A stretch of 43,616 bases of DNA from Flavobacterium sp. (lineage in GTDB: Bacteria; Bacteroidota; Bacteroidia; Flavobacteriales; Flavobacteriaceae): contig NZ_JAIXWA010000013.1 of NCBI RefSeq assembly GCF_027482425.1, positions 1 to 43,616 on the forward strand. The letters are read 5' to 3'. The notes under the pieces were generated by a model that ran no database searches, had not been told where the DNA came from, and worked only from the letters and a program-made list of their open reading frames with translations. How positions within the stretch are numbered: position 1 is the first letter of the stretch; every line of letters begins with the position of its first letter. Position numbers and translations under genes: made by a program. Shown here one piece after another: positions 7,921-16,549 of the stretch.

Positions 7921-10248
7921 ATGAAAAAAAACGTACTGATCTTCCTTTTTCTCGTCCAAATTGTTGGAGCACAAACCAACCGCTTGTGGCAGGGGTATTT
8001 TTCATTTAATCAATTGGGGGCTTTAGCCCAGCGCGAGTCAACAGTATATGCCGCCTCTGAGAACGCTATTTTTTTTCAAAAACCCGATGGATTCTTAGAG
8101 ACTATTACGAGTGTCAACGGGTTAAAAGCCGAAACGATCACAGCCATACATTACAGTGAAGCTTTTCAAGTGCTTTTAGTAGGCAACAGCAATGGCTTAC
8201 TTTTGGTTATACAAGCCGATGGAACCGTAGCTTTTAAAAACGGCATCCTTACCGAGGTACCTGTACCCGCAGGCCAAAAGCGTATCAATCATTTTTCGGA
8301 GTTCGATGGCAAGGTTTATCTCTCAACCGATTATGGGATTTCGGTCTTCAATTTGAACCAACAAGAATTCAGTGACACCTATTACATTGGGGATGGCGGT
8401 GCCCAAACACGGGTTATTCAAACCACTGTGTACAACAATTCGATCTTTGCGGTAATGGGTAACTTCCGTATCAAAAAAGCAGCAGTAACCAATCCGTTTT
8501 TGATCGACTTTTCCCAATGGGTCTTGCATGACAGTGGCTTCTGGTATGGCGCTCAAGCTTTTCAAAATCAATCTGTTTTCTTCAATACCGATGGCAACGT
8601 TTACCGTTGGAATGGGACGTCGTATACCTTATTGTTTGCTGTGGGACAACCGCCCATTGATTTTCGAACCACCGCCGATTACATTGTTGTCACTACCGCC
8701 CAAAAGGTCATGGTCGCCAATGCGGCAGGCGTGGTTTTGGTTAATTACAACACATCCAATTACACGCCGCAACCCGTAACCTTCAATGCTGCCACCGTAG
8801 CTGATGAAACAGTGTATATTGCCACCAATGAAGTGGGCTTGCTACAATTTCCCATAAGCGCTCCCAGTAATGCCGCATCGCTTAAACCTGATGGTCCCGA
8901 TTTGAATCAGCCTTTTCGCTTGAAAAAAACCGAGGATAAATTGTTTGTGACCTATGGGCGTTTCAATTTTACGTACAATCCCTATAATCCAAATCCGCCG
9001 TTTCAGCCCTACCTTTTTCCCATCAATTATTTTGATAAAGAACAAGGATGGAGCAAAATCCCAACTACCGATGTACTCAACGCTCGAAGTTTGACGAGCT
9101 TGGTGGTTAACCCTTCCAACGCGAATGAAATTTTTATCAGCTCCTATTTCTCGGGCATTTTAAAATTGGAAGATTTGGTACCCACCACTTTATTCAACCA
9201 AACGAATACCGGTGCCAATGGGTTGGAATCCCTACAATTGACCCCTCCAGATCCTTCGTATGTTGACATTCGTATCAACGGTTTAGCCTACGATTCCCGC
9301 GGGGATTTGTGGTTGACCAATGCCTATGTTGATAAAGGATTGAAAGTGTTTCGTAAAACAGGGCAGTGGCAATCGTATGATTTGACCAATATTCTTACAG
9401 AACCCTTTTTTGAGCGTTACGGACAAATGGCCATCGATAAAAACAACACCAAATGGATTCCCACCTACCGGGCCAATGGGTTGGTTGCATTTAACGAAAA
9501 TTACAGCAATAAATTTTTATTTGTTAAAACCGGAACCGAAGGTAACCTCCCTAGTTTGGATGTGCGTTGTGTAGCCATTGACAACCGAAATCAAGTTTGG
9601 ATTGGTACGGCTCGGGGACTGCGTACGTTATCCTCAGCCGATGCATTTATCACCGCCGAGTCATTGCAATCACGTCCCATCATCATCAATGAAGTCATCA
9701 ACGGTCAAACCCTAGCGCAAGAACTCTTTTTTGAACAAGTGGTGTTGGATATTTGTGTCGATGGGGCCAACCGTAAATGGGTTTCACTCGCCGATTCTGG
9801 CGTCTATTTGGTGTCTTCCAACGGTCAAGAAACGATTTATCAGTTTACCAAAGAAAATTCCCCTTTACCCAGTAATACCGTTAATGATATCGAAATTGAT
9901 GGTACAACCGGAGAGGTCTTTTTTGCTACCGAGAAAGGACTGGTTTCCTTTAAAGCCAATGCTACCGCACCCAGCGATGATTTGGCTAGCGTATATGTGT
10001 ATCCCAATCCCGTTCGTCCAGAATATTCGGGTACGGTAAAAATTGCCGGATTGACCGATAAAGCCGTGATAAAAATTACCGATATCGAAGGGAATTTGGT
10101 TTTTGAAACCACCGCAGCGGGAGGCACCATGGAATGGGATACGACCGCTTTTGGAAAATACCGGGTAGCCTCGGGAGTGTACATGATTTTTATTTCGGCC
10201 CAAGACGGTGTTGAAACCACCGTTCGTAAGGTCATGATCATTCGATAG
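7921..10248 (+). CDS. porZ: type IX secretion system protein PorZ
   Basis: The 775-residue protein has a signal peptide (residues 1 to about 18), then a long region of beta-propeller repeats of the two-component-regulator type with recurrent short motifs such as WLTNAYVDKG and VWIGTARGL, and a C-terminal beta-sandwich starting YPNPVRPEYSG that resembles a T9SS sorting domain. PorZ is a surface component of the type IX secretion attachment complex. Length, two-propeller layout and the retained C-terminal domain fit PorZ. The position directly before recO also agrees with my recollection of flavobacterial genomes. ATG 7921 is preferred because the signal peptide starts there. A -7-like box TAATATTG lies at 7887-7894. 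Confidence 0.85.
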   Translation: MKKNVLIFLFLVQIVGAQTNRLWQGYFSFNQLGALAQRESTVYAASENAIFFQKPDGFLETITSVNGLKAETITAIHYSEAFQVLLVGNSNGLLLVIQADGTVAFKNGILTEVPVPAGQKRINHFSEFDGKVYLSTDYGISVFNLNQQEFSDTYYIGDGGAQTRVIQTTVYNNSIFAVMGNFRIKKAAVTNPFLIDFSQWVLHDSGFWYGAQAFQNQSVFFNTDGNVYRWNGTSYTLLFAVGQPPIDFRTTADYIVVTTAQKVMVANAAGVVLVNYNTSNYTPQPVTFNAATVADETVYIATNEVGLLQFPISAPSNAASLKPDGPDLNQPFRLKKTEDKLFVTYGRFNFTYNPYNPNPPFQPYLFPINYFDKEQGWSKIPTTDVLNARSLTSLVVNPSNANEIFISSYFSGILKLEDLVPTTLFNQTNTGANGLESLQLTPPDPSYVDIRINGLAYDSRGDLWLTNAYVDKGLKVFRKTGQWQSYDLTNILTEPFFERYGQMAIDKNNTKWIPTYRANGLVAFNENYSNKFLFVKTGTEGNLPSLDVRCVAIDNRNQVWIGTARGLRTLSSADAFITAESLQSRPIIINEVINGQTLAQELFFEQVVLDICVDGANRKWVSLADSGVYLVSSNGQETIYQFTKENSPLPSNTVNDIEIDGTTGEVFFATEKGLVSFKANATAPSDDLASVYVYPNPVRPEYSGTVKIAGLTDKAVIKITDIEGNLVFETTAAGGTMEWDTTAFGKYRVASGVYMIFISAQDGVETTVRKVMIIR

Positions 10249-10277
10249 GGATACCATGAAAGTTGTGTTTTTACATC

Positions 10278-10304
10278 AAGTAATTTCTTCATCATTACTT
10301 TTTT
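10278..10304 (+). terminator. weak AT-rich terminator between porZ and recO
   Basis: A seven-base stem (10278-10284 with 10294-10300) is followed by T residues to 10304. It is AT-rich and may allow readthrough into recO. Confidence 0.45.
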
Positions 10305-10327
10305 AAAAAAAAGGGAAATCCTAAACC

Positions 10328-11041
10328 ATGCTTGTTAAAACCAAAGCCATCGTTTTGTCGGCCTTAAAATATCAAGAGAAAAGCTTGATTGTGAAGTGCT
10401 ACACCCAAAGTGACGGACTTAAATCGTATTTTGTGTCGAATGCGTTTTCGGGAAAAAAGAGCGCCTCCAAAATGGCCTATTTTCAGCCGTTGACGCTGCT
10501 CGAAATTGAAGCCAATCACAAGAACAAAGGGACGTTGGAGCATTTTCGGGAAATTCGATTGGCGGTGCCCTACCAATCCATTCCGAGTCATATTGTGAAA
10601 AGCACCATCGTGATTTTTCTCTCCGAAATATTACACCACAGCATTCGGGAGGAAGAGAAAAACAGCCCACTGTTTGCCCTGCTAGAATCCGCTTTATTGT
10701 GGTTGGATGCCCACGATGATATTGCCAATTTTCATTTAATTTTATTACTGGAAGTCACCAAATACCTCGGATTTTACCCTGAACGCGACAATACCACCGA
10801 TCCGTTTTTTGAAATGATAGAAGGCATATTTGTGCCTTTTCAAGGGGTGAGTTGCTTGAGTGCGCACGAAACGGTACTATGGCGCAAACTTATGGAACAA
10901 AAAATCGAAAATCCCGGAAAAGTGTTCACCAACACCGAACGCGCGATTTTACTCAAAATTCTTTTGGATTTTTATGCCATCCACCTCGATGCTTTCAAAA
11001 AACCTAAATCATTGGAGGTGCTGCGGGAGGTGTTTGCTTAG
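10328..11041 (+). CDS. recO: DNA repair protein RecO
   Basis: RecO anneals DNA strands and helps RecR load RecA in the RecF recombination pathway. The 237-residue protein shows the N-terminal OB-fold pattern (LVKTKAIVLSALKYQEKSLIVKCYT begins it and SGKKSASKMAYFQPLTLLEI continues it), then the helical domain with the flavobacterial pattern LLLEVTKYLGFYP. The usual zinc-finger cysteines are absent, as in many Bacteroidetes RecO proteins. The length is normal. It follows porZ by 79 bases. Confidence 0.92.
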   Translation: MLVKTKAIVLSALKYQEKSLIVKCYTQSDGLKSYFVSNAFSGKKSASKMAYFQPLTLLEIEANHKNKGTLEHFREIRLAVPYQSIPSHIVKSTIVIFLSEILHHSIREEEKNSPLFALLESALLWLDAHDDIANFHLILLLEVTKYLGFYPERDNTTDPFFEMIEGIFVPFQGVSCLSAHETVLWRKLMEQKIENPGKVFTNTERAILLKILLDFYAIHLDAFKKPKSLEVLREVFA

Positions 11042-11221
11042 GGGAGAGATTAGCCCCGAAACTCTGGGTCACGAAAAAACCCTCCATCAATCGATCCGTC
11101 TTCGTTTAGGTTAACATAGGCTGCCTTAACAATAATGCAATTCTAGCAAACGCTACCCAAATTATTCCTAAAAATCAGTGCCGTTGCATCAAATTTAGCT
11201 ACTTATATGCCAAATTTCATT

Positions 11222-11229
11222 ACTTTCGC
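11222..11229 (+). promoter_or_regulatory. probable -7 box (TACTTTCG) for ileS
   Basis: The octamer is one base off TAnnTTTG and lies 24 bases before ATG 11254, the usual distance here. The rest of the 212-base spacer 11042-11253 shows no gene, no T-box-like leader and no clear terminator for recO. Confidence 0.55.
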
Positions 11230-11253
11230 AAACTGATTTAAGAAAACCACAAA

Positions 11254-14200
11254 ATGCGTACTAAGTTTGCTGAATACAAAGGACTTGACTTGCCGCTAGT
11301 AGCCGAGGAAGTGCTGAAGTTTTGGAAAGAAAATAACGTTTTTGAACAAAGTGTTACCTCGCGTGACGGAGCTACGCCGTATGTGTTTTTTGAAGGACCT
11401 CCATCAGCCAATGGCTTGCCGGGTATTCACCACGTGATGGCACGCGCAATCAAAGATATTTTTTGCCGGTATAAAACCCAAAAAGGGTTCCAAGTCAAAC
11501 GAAAAGCGGGATGGGATACGCATGGGTTGCCCGTTGAATTAGGAACCGAGAAAGAATTGGGCATTACCAAAGAAGATATCGGCAAAACCATTACGGTAAC
11601 CGAATATAACGAGGCCTGTAAACGCACCGTTATGCGCTACACCGATGTGTGGAATGATTTGACCGAAAAAATGGGCTACTGGGTCGATATGACCGATCCG
11701 TATGTGACCTATAAATCCAAATACATGGAAACGGTATGGTGGTTGTTGCAACAAATCTATAACAAGAACTTGTTGTACAAAGGCTACACCATTCAACCCT
11801 ATTCGCCCAAAGCAGGAACGGGCTTGTCTTCGCACGAAGTGAACCAGCCCGGCACCTACCGCGATGTGACCGATACCACGATTGTGGCACAATTTAAAGC
11901 GGTTCCCAATAGCTTGCCGACGTTCTTACAAGGGTTTGGCGACATTCATTTCTTGGCGTGGACGACGACTCCTTGGACATTACCTTCGAATACCGCGTTG
12001 ACCGTTGGACCCAAAATCGATTACGTTTTAGTAAAATCATTTAACCAATACACGTTCGAACCCATTCAAGTAATTTTGGCCAAACCCTTATTGGGTAAAG
12101 TCTTTGGGGGAAAATATGCAGTTGCTGAAAGTGATGCTGATTTTACCAACTATAAAACGGAAAATAAAAAGATTCCCTTTTCAGTAATCGCAGAAGCCAA
12201 AGGAGCTGATTTGGTAGGAATTCGCTACGAACAACTGTTGCCGTATGTGTTGCCGTTCCAATCGCCTGAAAACGCATTCCGCGTGATTGAGGGTGATTTC
12301 GTTACCACCGAAGACGGTACCGGTATCGTGCATACCGCGCCCACGTTTGGGGCCGATGACGCCAAAGTAGCCAAAGAAGCTACGCCCGAAGTTCCGCCGA
12401 TGTTGGTGTTGGATGAGGCAGGGAATCCAGTGCCGCTCGTGGATTTACAAGGGCGTTTCATTCAAGGTTTGGGTGACTTGTCGGGTAAATACGTGAAAAA
12501 TGAATATTACAACGATGGTGAAGCACCCGAGAAATCGGTGGATGTGGAAATCGCCATTCGTTTAAAGGAAGAAAATAAAGCCTTCAAAGTGGAGAAATAC
12601 GTACACAGTTATCCCCACTGTTGGCGCACCGATAAACCGATTTTGTATTATCCCCTGGATTCTTGGTTTATCAAAATTACGGAAGTTAAAGACCGTATGT
12701 TTGACCTGAACGACACCATCAACTGGAAGCCCAAAGCGACTGGGGAAGGCCGTTTTGGGAATTGGTTGAAAAATGCCAACGATTGGAACTTGTCGCGTTC
12801 ACGGTATTGGGGAATTCCCCTCCCGATTTGGCGCACCGAAGACAAAACAGAAGAAATCTGTATCGGTTCGGTAGAACAGTTGTACAACGAAATTGAAAAA
12901 GCGGTGGCTGCTGGGGTGATGTCCGAAAATCCGTACCGCGGTTTTGAAATCGGCAATATGGACGAAGCCAACTATGATTTGGTGGACTTGCATAAAAACA
13001 TCGTGGATACCATTGTCTTGGTGGCGCCTTCTGGGAAAGCCATGAAACGGGAATCTGATTTGATTGACGTATGGTTTGATTCGGGTGCGATGCCCTATGC
13101 CCAATGGCACTATCCATTTGAAAACAAGGCGTTCATTGACAATAACGAAGCGTTCCCTGCCGATTTTATCGCAGAAGGCGTAGATCAAACCCGTGGATGG
13201 TTTTACACCTTACACGCCATTGGAACCTTAGTATTTGATAAAATCGCATACAAAAATGTCGTTTCTAACGGCTTGGTGTTGGATAAAAACGGGCAAAAAA
13301 TGTCCAAACGTTTAGGCAATGCGGTAGATCCGTTTGAAACACTTAAAGAATACGGTCCTGATGCCACGCGTTGGTACATGATTTCCAATGCGAATCCTTG
13401 GGATAACTTGAAATTTGACATCGAAGGCGTTGCGGAAGTGCGACGTAAATTCTTTGGTACCTTGTATAATACGTATTCGTTCTTTGCGTTGTATGCCAAT
13501 ATCGATGGATTTACCAATCAAGAAACCGAAGTGCCGTTAGCGGAGCGCCCTGAAATCGATCGTTGGATTCTCTCCGAATTGCATACGTTAATCCAAACGG
13601 TAGATGAAGCCTATGCCGATTACGAACCCACCAAAGCGACCCGAGCGATATCCGATTTCGTCCAAGAGAACCTCAGCAACTGGTATGTGCGTTTGTGTCG
13701 TCGTCGTTTTTGGAAAGGGGAATACGGTACCGATAAGATTGCGGCCTATCAAACCTTGTACACTTGTTTGAAAACGGTTGCCCAATTGTCGGCTCCTGTG
13801 GCTCCGTTCTTTATGGATCAGTTGTACCGCGACTTAGTTAATGCCACGGGAAGCCCCGATTTTACTAGCGTTCACTTAGCAAACTTCCCTCAATTTGTTG
13901 AAAAATTTGTTGATAAATCGCTGGAGCGTAAAATGTTAAAGGCGCAAACCGTTTCTTCGTTGGTGTTATCCCTGCGTAAGAAAGAGATGATTAAAGTTCG
14001 TCAACCCCTGCAAAGAGTAATGATTCCAGTACTTGACGCCACTTTTAAAGCAGAGATTGAAGCGGTTACGGACTTGATTAAATCAGAGGTAAATGTCAAA
14101 GAAGTGGCATTATTAGACGACGCTTCTGGGGTGTTGGTGAAGCAAATTAAACCTAATTTTAAAACGCTCGGCCCCCGTTTTGGAAAGGATATGGGGTTGA

Positions 14201-14655
14201 TTTCCAAAGCGATACAAGAGTTCACGCAAGAGCAAATCAATACTATTGATACCAAAGGAGAGTTAGCTATTGAAATTTCAGGAAAAAATTTAACTTTAAC
14301 ATCCCAAGACGTGGAGATTACTTCGCAAGACATTCCGGGATGGTTAGTGGCTCACGCAAATGGAATAACAGTCGCTTTAGACATCACGTTAACCGAAGAG
14401 TTAAAAGAAGAAGGGATGGCTCGTGAGTTGGTCAATCGAATCCAAAACCTTCGCAAGGATTCAGGATTTGAAGTGACCGACACCATCGAAGTGGTATTGC
14501 AACGCAACGGGGAACTAGAACAGGCCATTGAAAACAATAAGGCGTATGTTTGTTCTGAAACGTTAACCCGTTCGTTAACATTTGCCGATGTCTTGGATGG
14601 AGGAACCGAACTCGAATTTGATGATATAACAACCAAAATACTAATCTCAAAATAG
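11254..14655 (+). CDS. ileS: isoleucyl-tRNA synthetase, type 2, with a GIHH signature
   Basis: IleRS charges tRNA-Ile. The 1133-residue protein has the class I Rossmann core with PPSANGLPGIHH (residues 49-60), WDTHGLPVE near 90, a full editing (CP1) domain with TTTPWTLPSNTAL near 236, KMSKR at 682-686 and a long C-terminal region. KMSKR, WDTHGLPVE and the length mark the type-2 (eukaryote-like) IleRS. The HIGH tetrad reads G57-I58-H59-H60, so its first and third residues are swapped relative to HxGH. This swapped motif has been described in some type-2 enzymes and linked to very high mupirocin resistance. It is followed after 7 bases by the dksA-like gene. Confidence 0.97.
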   Translation: MRTKFAEYKGLDLPLVAEEVLKFWKENNVFEQSVTSRDGATPYVFFEGPPSANGLPGIHHVMARAIKDIFCRYKTQKGFQVKRKAGWDTHGLPVELGTEKELGITKEDIGKTITVTEYNEACKRTVMRYTDVWNDLTEKMGYWVDMTDPYVTYKSKYMETVWWLLQQIYNKNLLYKGYTIQPYSPKAGTGLSSHEVNQPGTYRDVTDTTIVAQFKAVPNSLPTFLQGFGDIHFLAWTTTPWTLPSNTALTVGPKIDYVLVKSFNQYTFEPIQVILAKPLLGKVFGGKYAVAESDADFTNYKTENKKIPFSVIAEAKGADLVGIRYEQLLPYVLPFQSPENAFRVIEGDFVTTEDGTGIVHTAPTFGADDAKVAKEATPEVPPMLVLDEAGNPVPLVDLQGRFIQGLGDLSGKYVKNEYYNDGEAPEKSVDVEIAIRLKEENKAFKVEKYVHSYPHCWRTDKPILYYPLDSWFIKITEVKDRMFDLNDTINWKPKATGEGRFGNWLKNANDWNLSRSRYWGIPLPIWRTEDKTEEICIGSVEQLYNEIEKAVAAGVMSENPYRGFEIGNMDEANYDLVDLHKNIVDTIVLVAPSGKAMKRESDLIDVWFDSGAMPYAQWHYPFENKAFIDNNEAFPADFIAEGVDQTRGWFYTLHAIGTLVFDKIAYKNVVSNGLVLDKNGQKMSKRLGNAVDPFETLKEYGPDATRWYMISNANPWDNLKFDIEGVAEVRRKFFGTLYNTYSFFALYANIDGFTNQETEVPLAERPEIDRWILSELHTLIQTVDEAYADYEPTKATRAISDFVQENLSNWYVRLCRRRFWKGEYGTDKIAAYQTLYTCLKTVAQLSAPVAPFFMDQLYRDLVNATGSPDFTSVHLANFPQFVEKFVDKSLERKMLKAQTVSSLVLSLRKKEMIKVRQPLQRVMIPVLDATFKAEIEAVTDLIKSEVNVKEVALLDDASGVLVKQIKPNFKTLGPRFGKDMGLISKAIQEFTQEQINTIDTKGELAIEISGKNLTLTSQDVEITSQDIPGWLVAHANGITVALDITLTEELKEEGMARELVNRIQNLRKDSGFEVTDTIEVVLQRNGELEQAIENNKAYVCSETLTRSLTFADVLDGGTELEFDDITTKILISK

Positions 14656-14662
14656 GAAAATT

Positions 14663-15043
14663 ATGGTAGAAGAAAAATTGAGATATTCAGATGCTGATTT
14701 AGCAGAATTCAAAGAATTAATCTTAAAAAAGATTGAAAAAGCACAAGCCGATTTAGAGCTAATTAAAAGTGCGTATATGAACGATTTAAACAACGGAACA
14801 GACGATACATCGCCTACGTTTAAAGCGTTTGAAGAAGGAAGTGAAACCATGAGTAAAGAAGCAAACTCTCAATTGGCGATTCGTCAAGAGAAGTTTATTC
14901 GCGACTTGAAAAATGCATTATTCCGTGTAGAAAACAAAACCTATGGTATCTGCAAAGTAACCGGGAAATTGATTTCCAAAGAACGCTTAAAAATTGTTCC
15001 GCACGCCACGATGAGTATCGAGGCCAAGAACATGCAACGCTAA
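14663..15043 (+). CDS. TraR/DksA-family protein with degenerate zinc finger
   Basis: The 126-residue protein has the DksA layout: an N-terminal coiled-coil region (about residues 5-85) followed by a short C-terminal zinc-finger-like domain, YGICKVTGKLISKERL. DksA relatives bind the secondary channel of RNA polymerase. Only one of the four zinc cysteines remains (in GICKVTG); the second is Thr and the other pair is replaced around PHATMS. That pattern appears to be the norm for the flavobacterial family and suggests a zinc-independent fold. It starts 7 bases after ileS ends and is probably cotranscribed with it, and it ends at a clear terminator. Confidence 0.88.
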   Translation: MVEEKLRYSDADLAEFKELILKKIEKAQADLELIKSAYMNDLNNGTDDTSPTFKAFEEGSETMSKEANSQLAIRQEKFIRDLKNALFRVENKTYGICKVTGKLISKERLKIVPHATMSIEAKNMQR

Positions 15044-15063
15044 GAAATTCCAATGATAAAGTG

Positions 15064-15089
15064 AAACGCTCCGATACGGGGCGTTTTTC
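15064..15089 (+). terminator. intrinsic terminator of ileS-dksA-like operon
   Basis: A nine-pair stem (15064-15072 with 15078-15086, one T-G pair) with a five-base loop is followed by T residues. It separates this operon from lspA, which has its own -7 box 13 bases later. Confidence 0.88.
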
Positions 15090-15101
15090 TTAAAAAATGA
15101 G

Positions 15102-15109
15102 TACTTTTG
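15102..15109 (+). promoter_or_regulatory. -7 promoter box (TACTTTTG) for lspA
   Basis: An exact TAnnTTTG match lies 38 bases before ATG 15148. An upstream in-frame ATG at 15097 lies before the box and would not be in the transcript. Confidence 0.75.
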
Positions 15110-15147
15110 CTGCACACAAAAACAAACCCGTTACATTCCTGTTTGTC

Positions 15148-15819
15148 ATGAAATTTAGAAATGCCGCCTTACTAATTTTCCTCTTATTGGTGATCGACCA
15201 GTACTCCAAGATTTACGTGAAAACCAATTTTATCTTGGGAGATCAGGTGAAGGTATTTAGTTGGTTTAAATTGTATTTTATAGAAAATGAAGGAATGGCT
15301 TGGGGTACCGTGATTCCCGGGGAGTATGGTAAATTGTTTCTAACGCTTTTCCGCATCATCGCCGTGGGAGTCATCGCCTATTGGTTATGGGATTCGGTAA
15401 AAAAACGTAAAAACAACTTCTTGATTGTTGCCATCAGTTTAATTTTTGCAGGAGCCCTCGGGAATATTATTGACTCGGTATTCTATGGGGTTATTTTTGA
15501 CGATAGCACCAATCGTTTGGCCACTCTTTTTACCGATCAACCTTACGGAACGCTTTTTCACGGAAAAGTGGTGGATATGTTTTACTTTCCTATCATTGAA
15601 GATTATATGCTGCCCACTTGGATACCCATCTGGGGCGGTAAAGAAATCACCTTCTTCAATGCGATTTTTAATGTAGCCGATGTGGCCATTTCCACAGGCG
15701 TCGGTATCTTGATTGTGTTCAACAAACGCGCGTTTGCCCACACGCCTGAACCTTCCAATGTAACAATCGGCCCATGGGAAGGCGAACCTCAAGAGGAAGT
15801 TTCAACGCCAAACGAATAA
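15148..15819 (+). CDS. lspA: lipoprotein signal peptidase (SPase II)
   Basis: LspA removes the signal peptide from prolipoproteins in the inner membrane. The 223-residue protein has four hydrophobic helices, the early VIDQYSK motif (D17) and the two catalytic aspartates in GNIIDS (D109) and FNVADVAIS (D178). It is longer than the E. coli enzyme because of an extra segment between the two aspartates (about 115-165), which is usual in Bacteroidetes. ATG 15148 is chosen because the -7 box at 15102-15109 excludes the ATG at 15097. The 3' end overlaps the convergent 5-formyl-THF cyclo-ligase gene by 31 bases. Confidence 0.94.
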   Translation: MKFRNAALLIFLLLVIDQYSKIYVKTNFILGDQVKVFSWFKLYFIENEGMAWGTVIPGEYGKLFLTLFRIIAVGVIAYWLWDSVKKRKNNFLIVAISLIFAGALGNIIDSVFYGVIFDDSTNRLATLFTDQPYGTLFHGKVVDMFYFPIIEDYMLPTWIPIWGGKEITFFNAIFNVADVAISTGVGILIVFNKRAFAHTPEPSNVTIGPWEGEPQEEVSTPNE

Positions 15820-16379
15820 ACCTTTTCGGGCGTTACACAATAATCCAAGCGAATATCTTCCACCGATGTATCGGTAATTTCTGGAACCGCTTCAAAGAGC
15901 GACAACCCTATTTTTAAAGTGTCTGGCCGACATTTTGCCAAAAATCGGTCATAAAAACCTTTGCCATAGCCTACGCGATTGCCTTGGATATCAAAAGCTA
16001 GTAAAGGAATAAAAACCACATCCAATTTGCTTTCGGGCACTTCAATTCCGTCCACTGGTTCAGGAATGCCATAGGTGTTTTTAAGAAGTGAGGTGTTTTC
16101 AGTGAGTAAATAATGGGAGAGTGTCCCCAATTCAAAGTCGCTTTTCGACAACACCACTTCTTTATCTTTTCCAAAAAGAATCTGTAAAACACACTCGGTT
16201 TGAATTTCATTTTGGGTTTCTATCGTCAAGAAAAGATGGTAATATAAGTAGTCCCAAATGGGCATACGCAGCAGTTGGTTGGCAATTTGCAGGCTTTTGG
16301 AATCGATTTGGTCTTCGTTCAATTCCGTGCGTTTGGCTTTGAATAAAGACCGCAATTCTTTTTTGAGCATGGGATGCAT
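15789..16379 (-). CDS. 5-formyltetrahydrofolate cyclo-ligase
   Basis: This enzyme converts 5-formyl-THF to 5,10-methenyl-THF with ATP, salvaging folate. The protein (about 196 residues from ATG 16379) shows LKKELRSLFKAKR at the N-terminus, the substrate-site segment YGIPEP near residue 115, and VVFIPLLAFDIQGNRVGYGKGFYDRFL, the family signature, near residue 140. ATG 16370 is an equally possible start; an ATG at 16412 adds sequence outside the family. A -7-like box (TACCTTTA) at 16394-16401 supports the shorter starts. Its last ten codons are read from the antisense of the lspA 3' end. Confidence 0.9.
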   Translation of the reverse strand: MHPMLKKELRSLFKAKRTELNEDQIDSKSLQIANQLLRMPIWDYLYYHLFLTIETQNEIQTECVLQILFGKDKEVVLSKSDFELGTLSHYLLTENTSLLKNTYGIPEPVDGIEVPESKLDVVFIPLLAFDIQGNRVGYGKGFYDRFLAKCRPDTLKIGLSLFEAVPEITDTSVEDIRLDYCVTPEKVYSFGVETSS

Positions 16380-16526
16380 TTTCAGTTTCAAGGTAAAGGT
16401 ACGCAATTGCACTCAAGTCGCCCAAACCATTCGAGATTAGAATACAGAAATAAAAAGCAGGTCGCCCTCAAGTGAGGTATGGCGTTAAAAATTAATTTCA
16501 AGACAACTTTCCGCGCTTCTTCTGTG

Positions 16527-16534
16527 TATTTTTG
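16527..16534 (+). promoter_or_regulatory. -7 promoter box (TATTTTTG) for uvrC
   Basis: An exact TAnnTTTG match lies 16 bases before the uvrC ATG at 16550. Confidence 0.7.
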
Positions 16535-16549
16535 TAAAAAAAGAATTCG

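Noticed and set aside
11042..11253. T-box or other riboswitch leader for ileS
   Set aside because: The likely promoter is only 24 bases before the start, leaving no room for a structured leader, and no terminator/antiterminator pair is visible.
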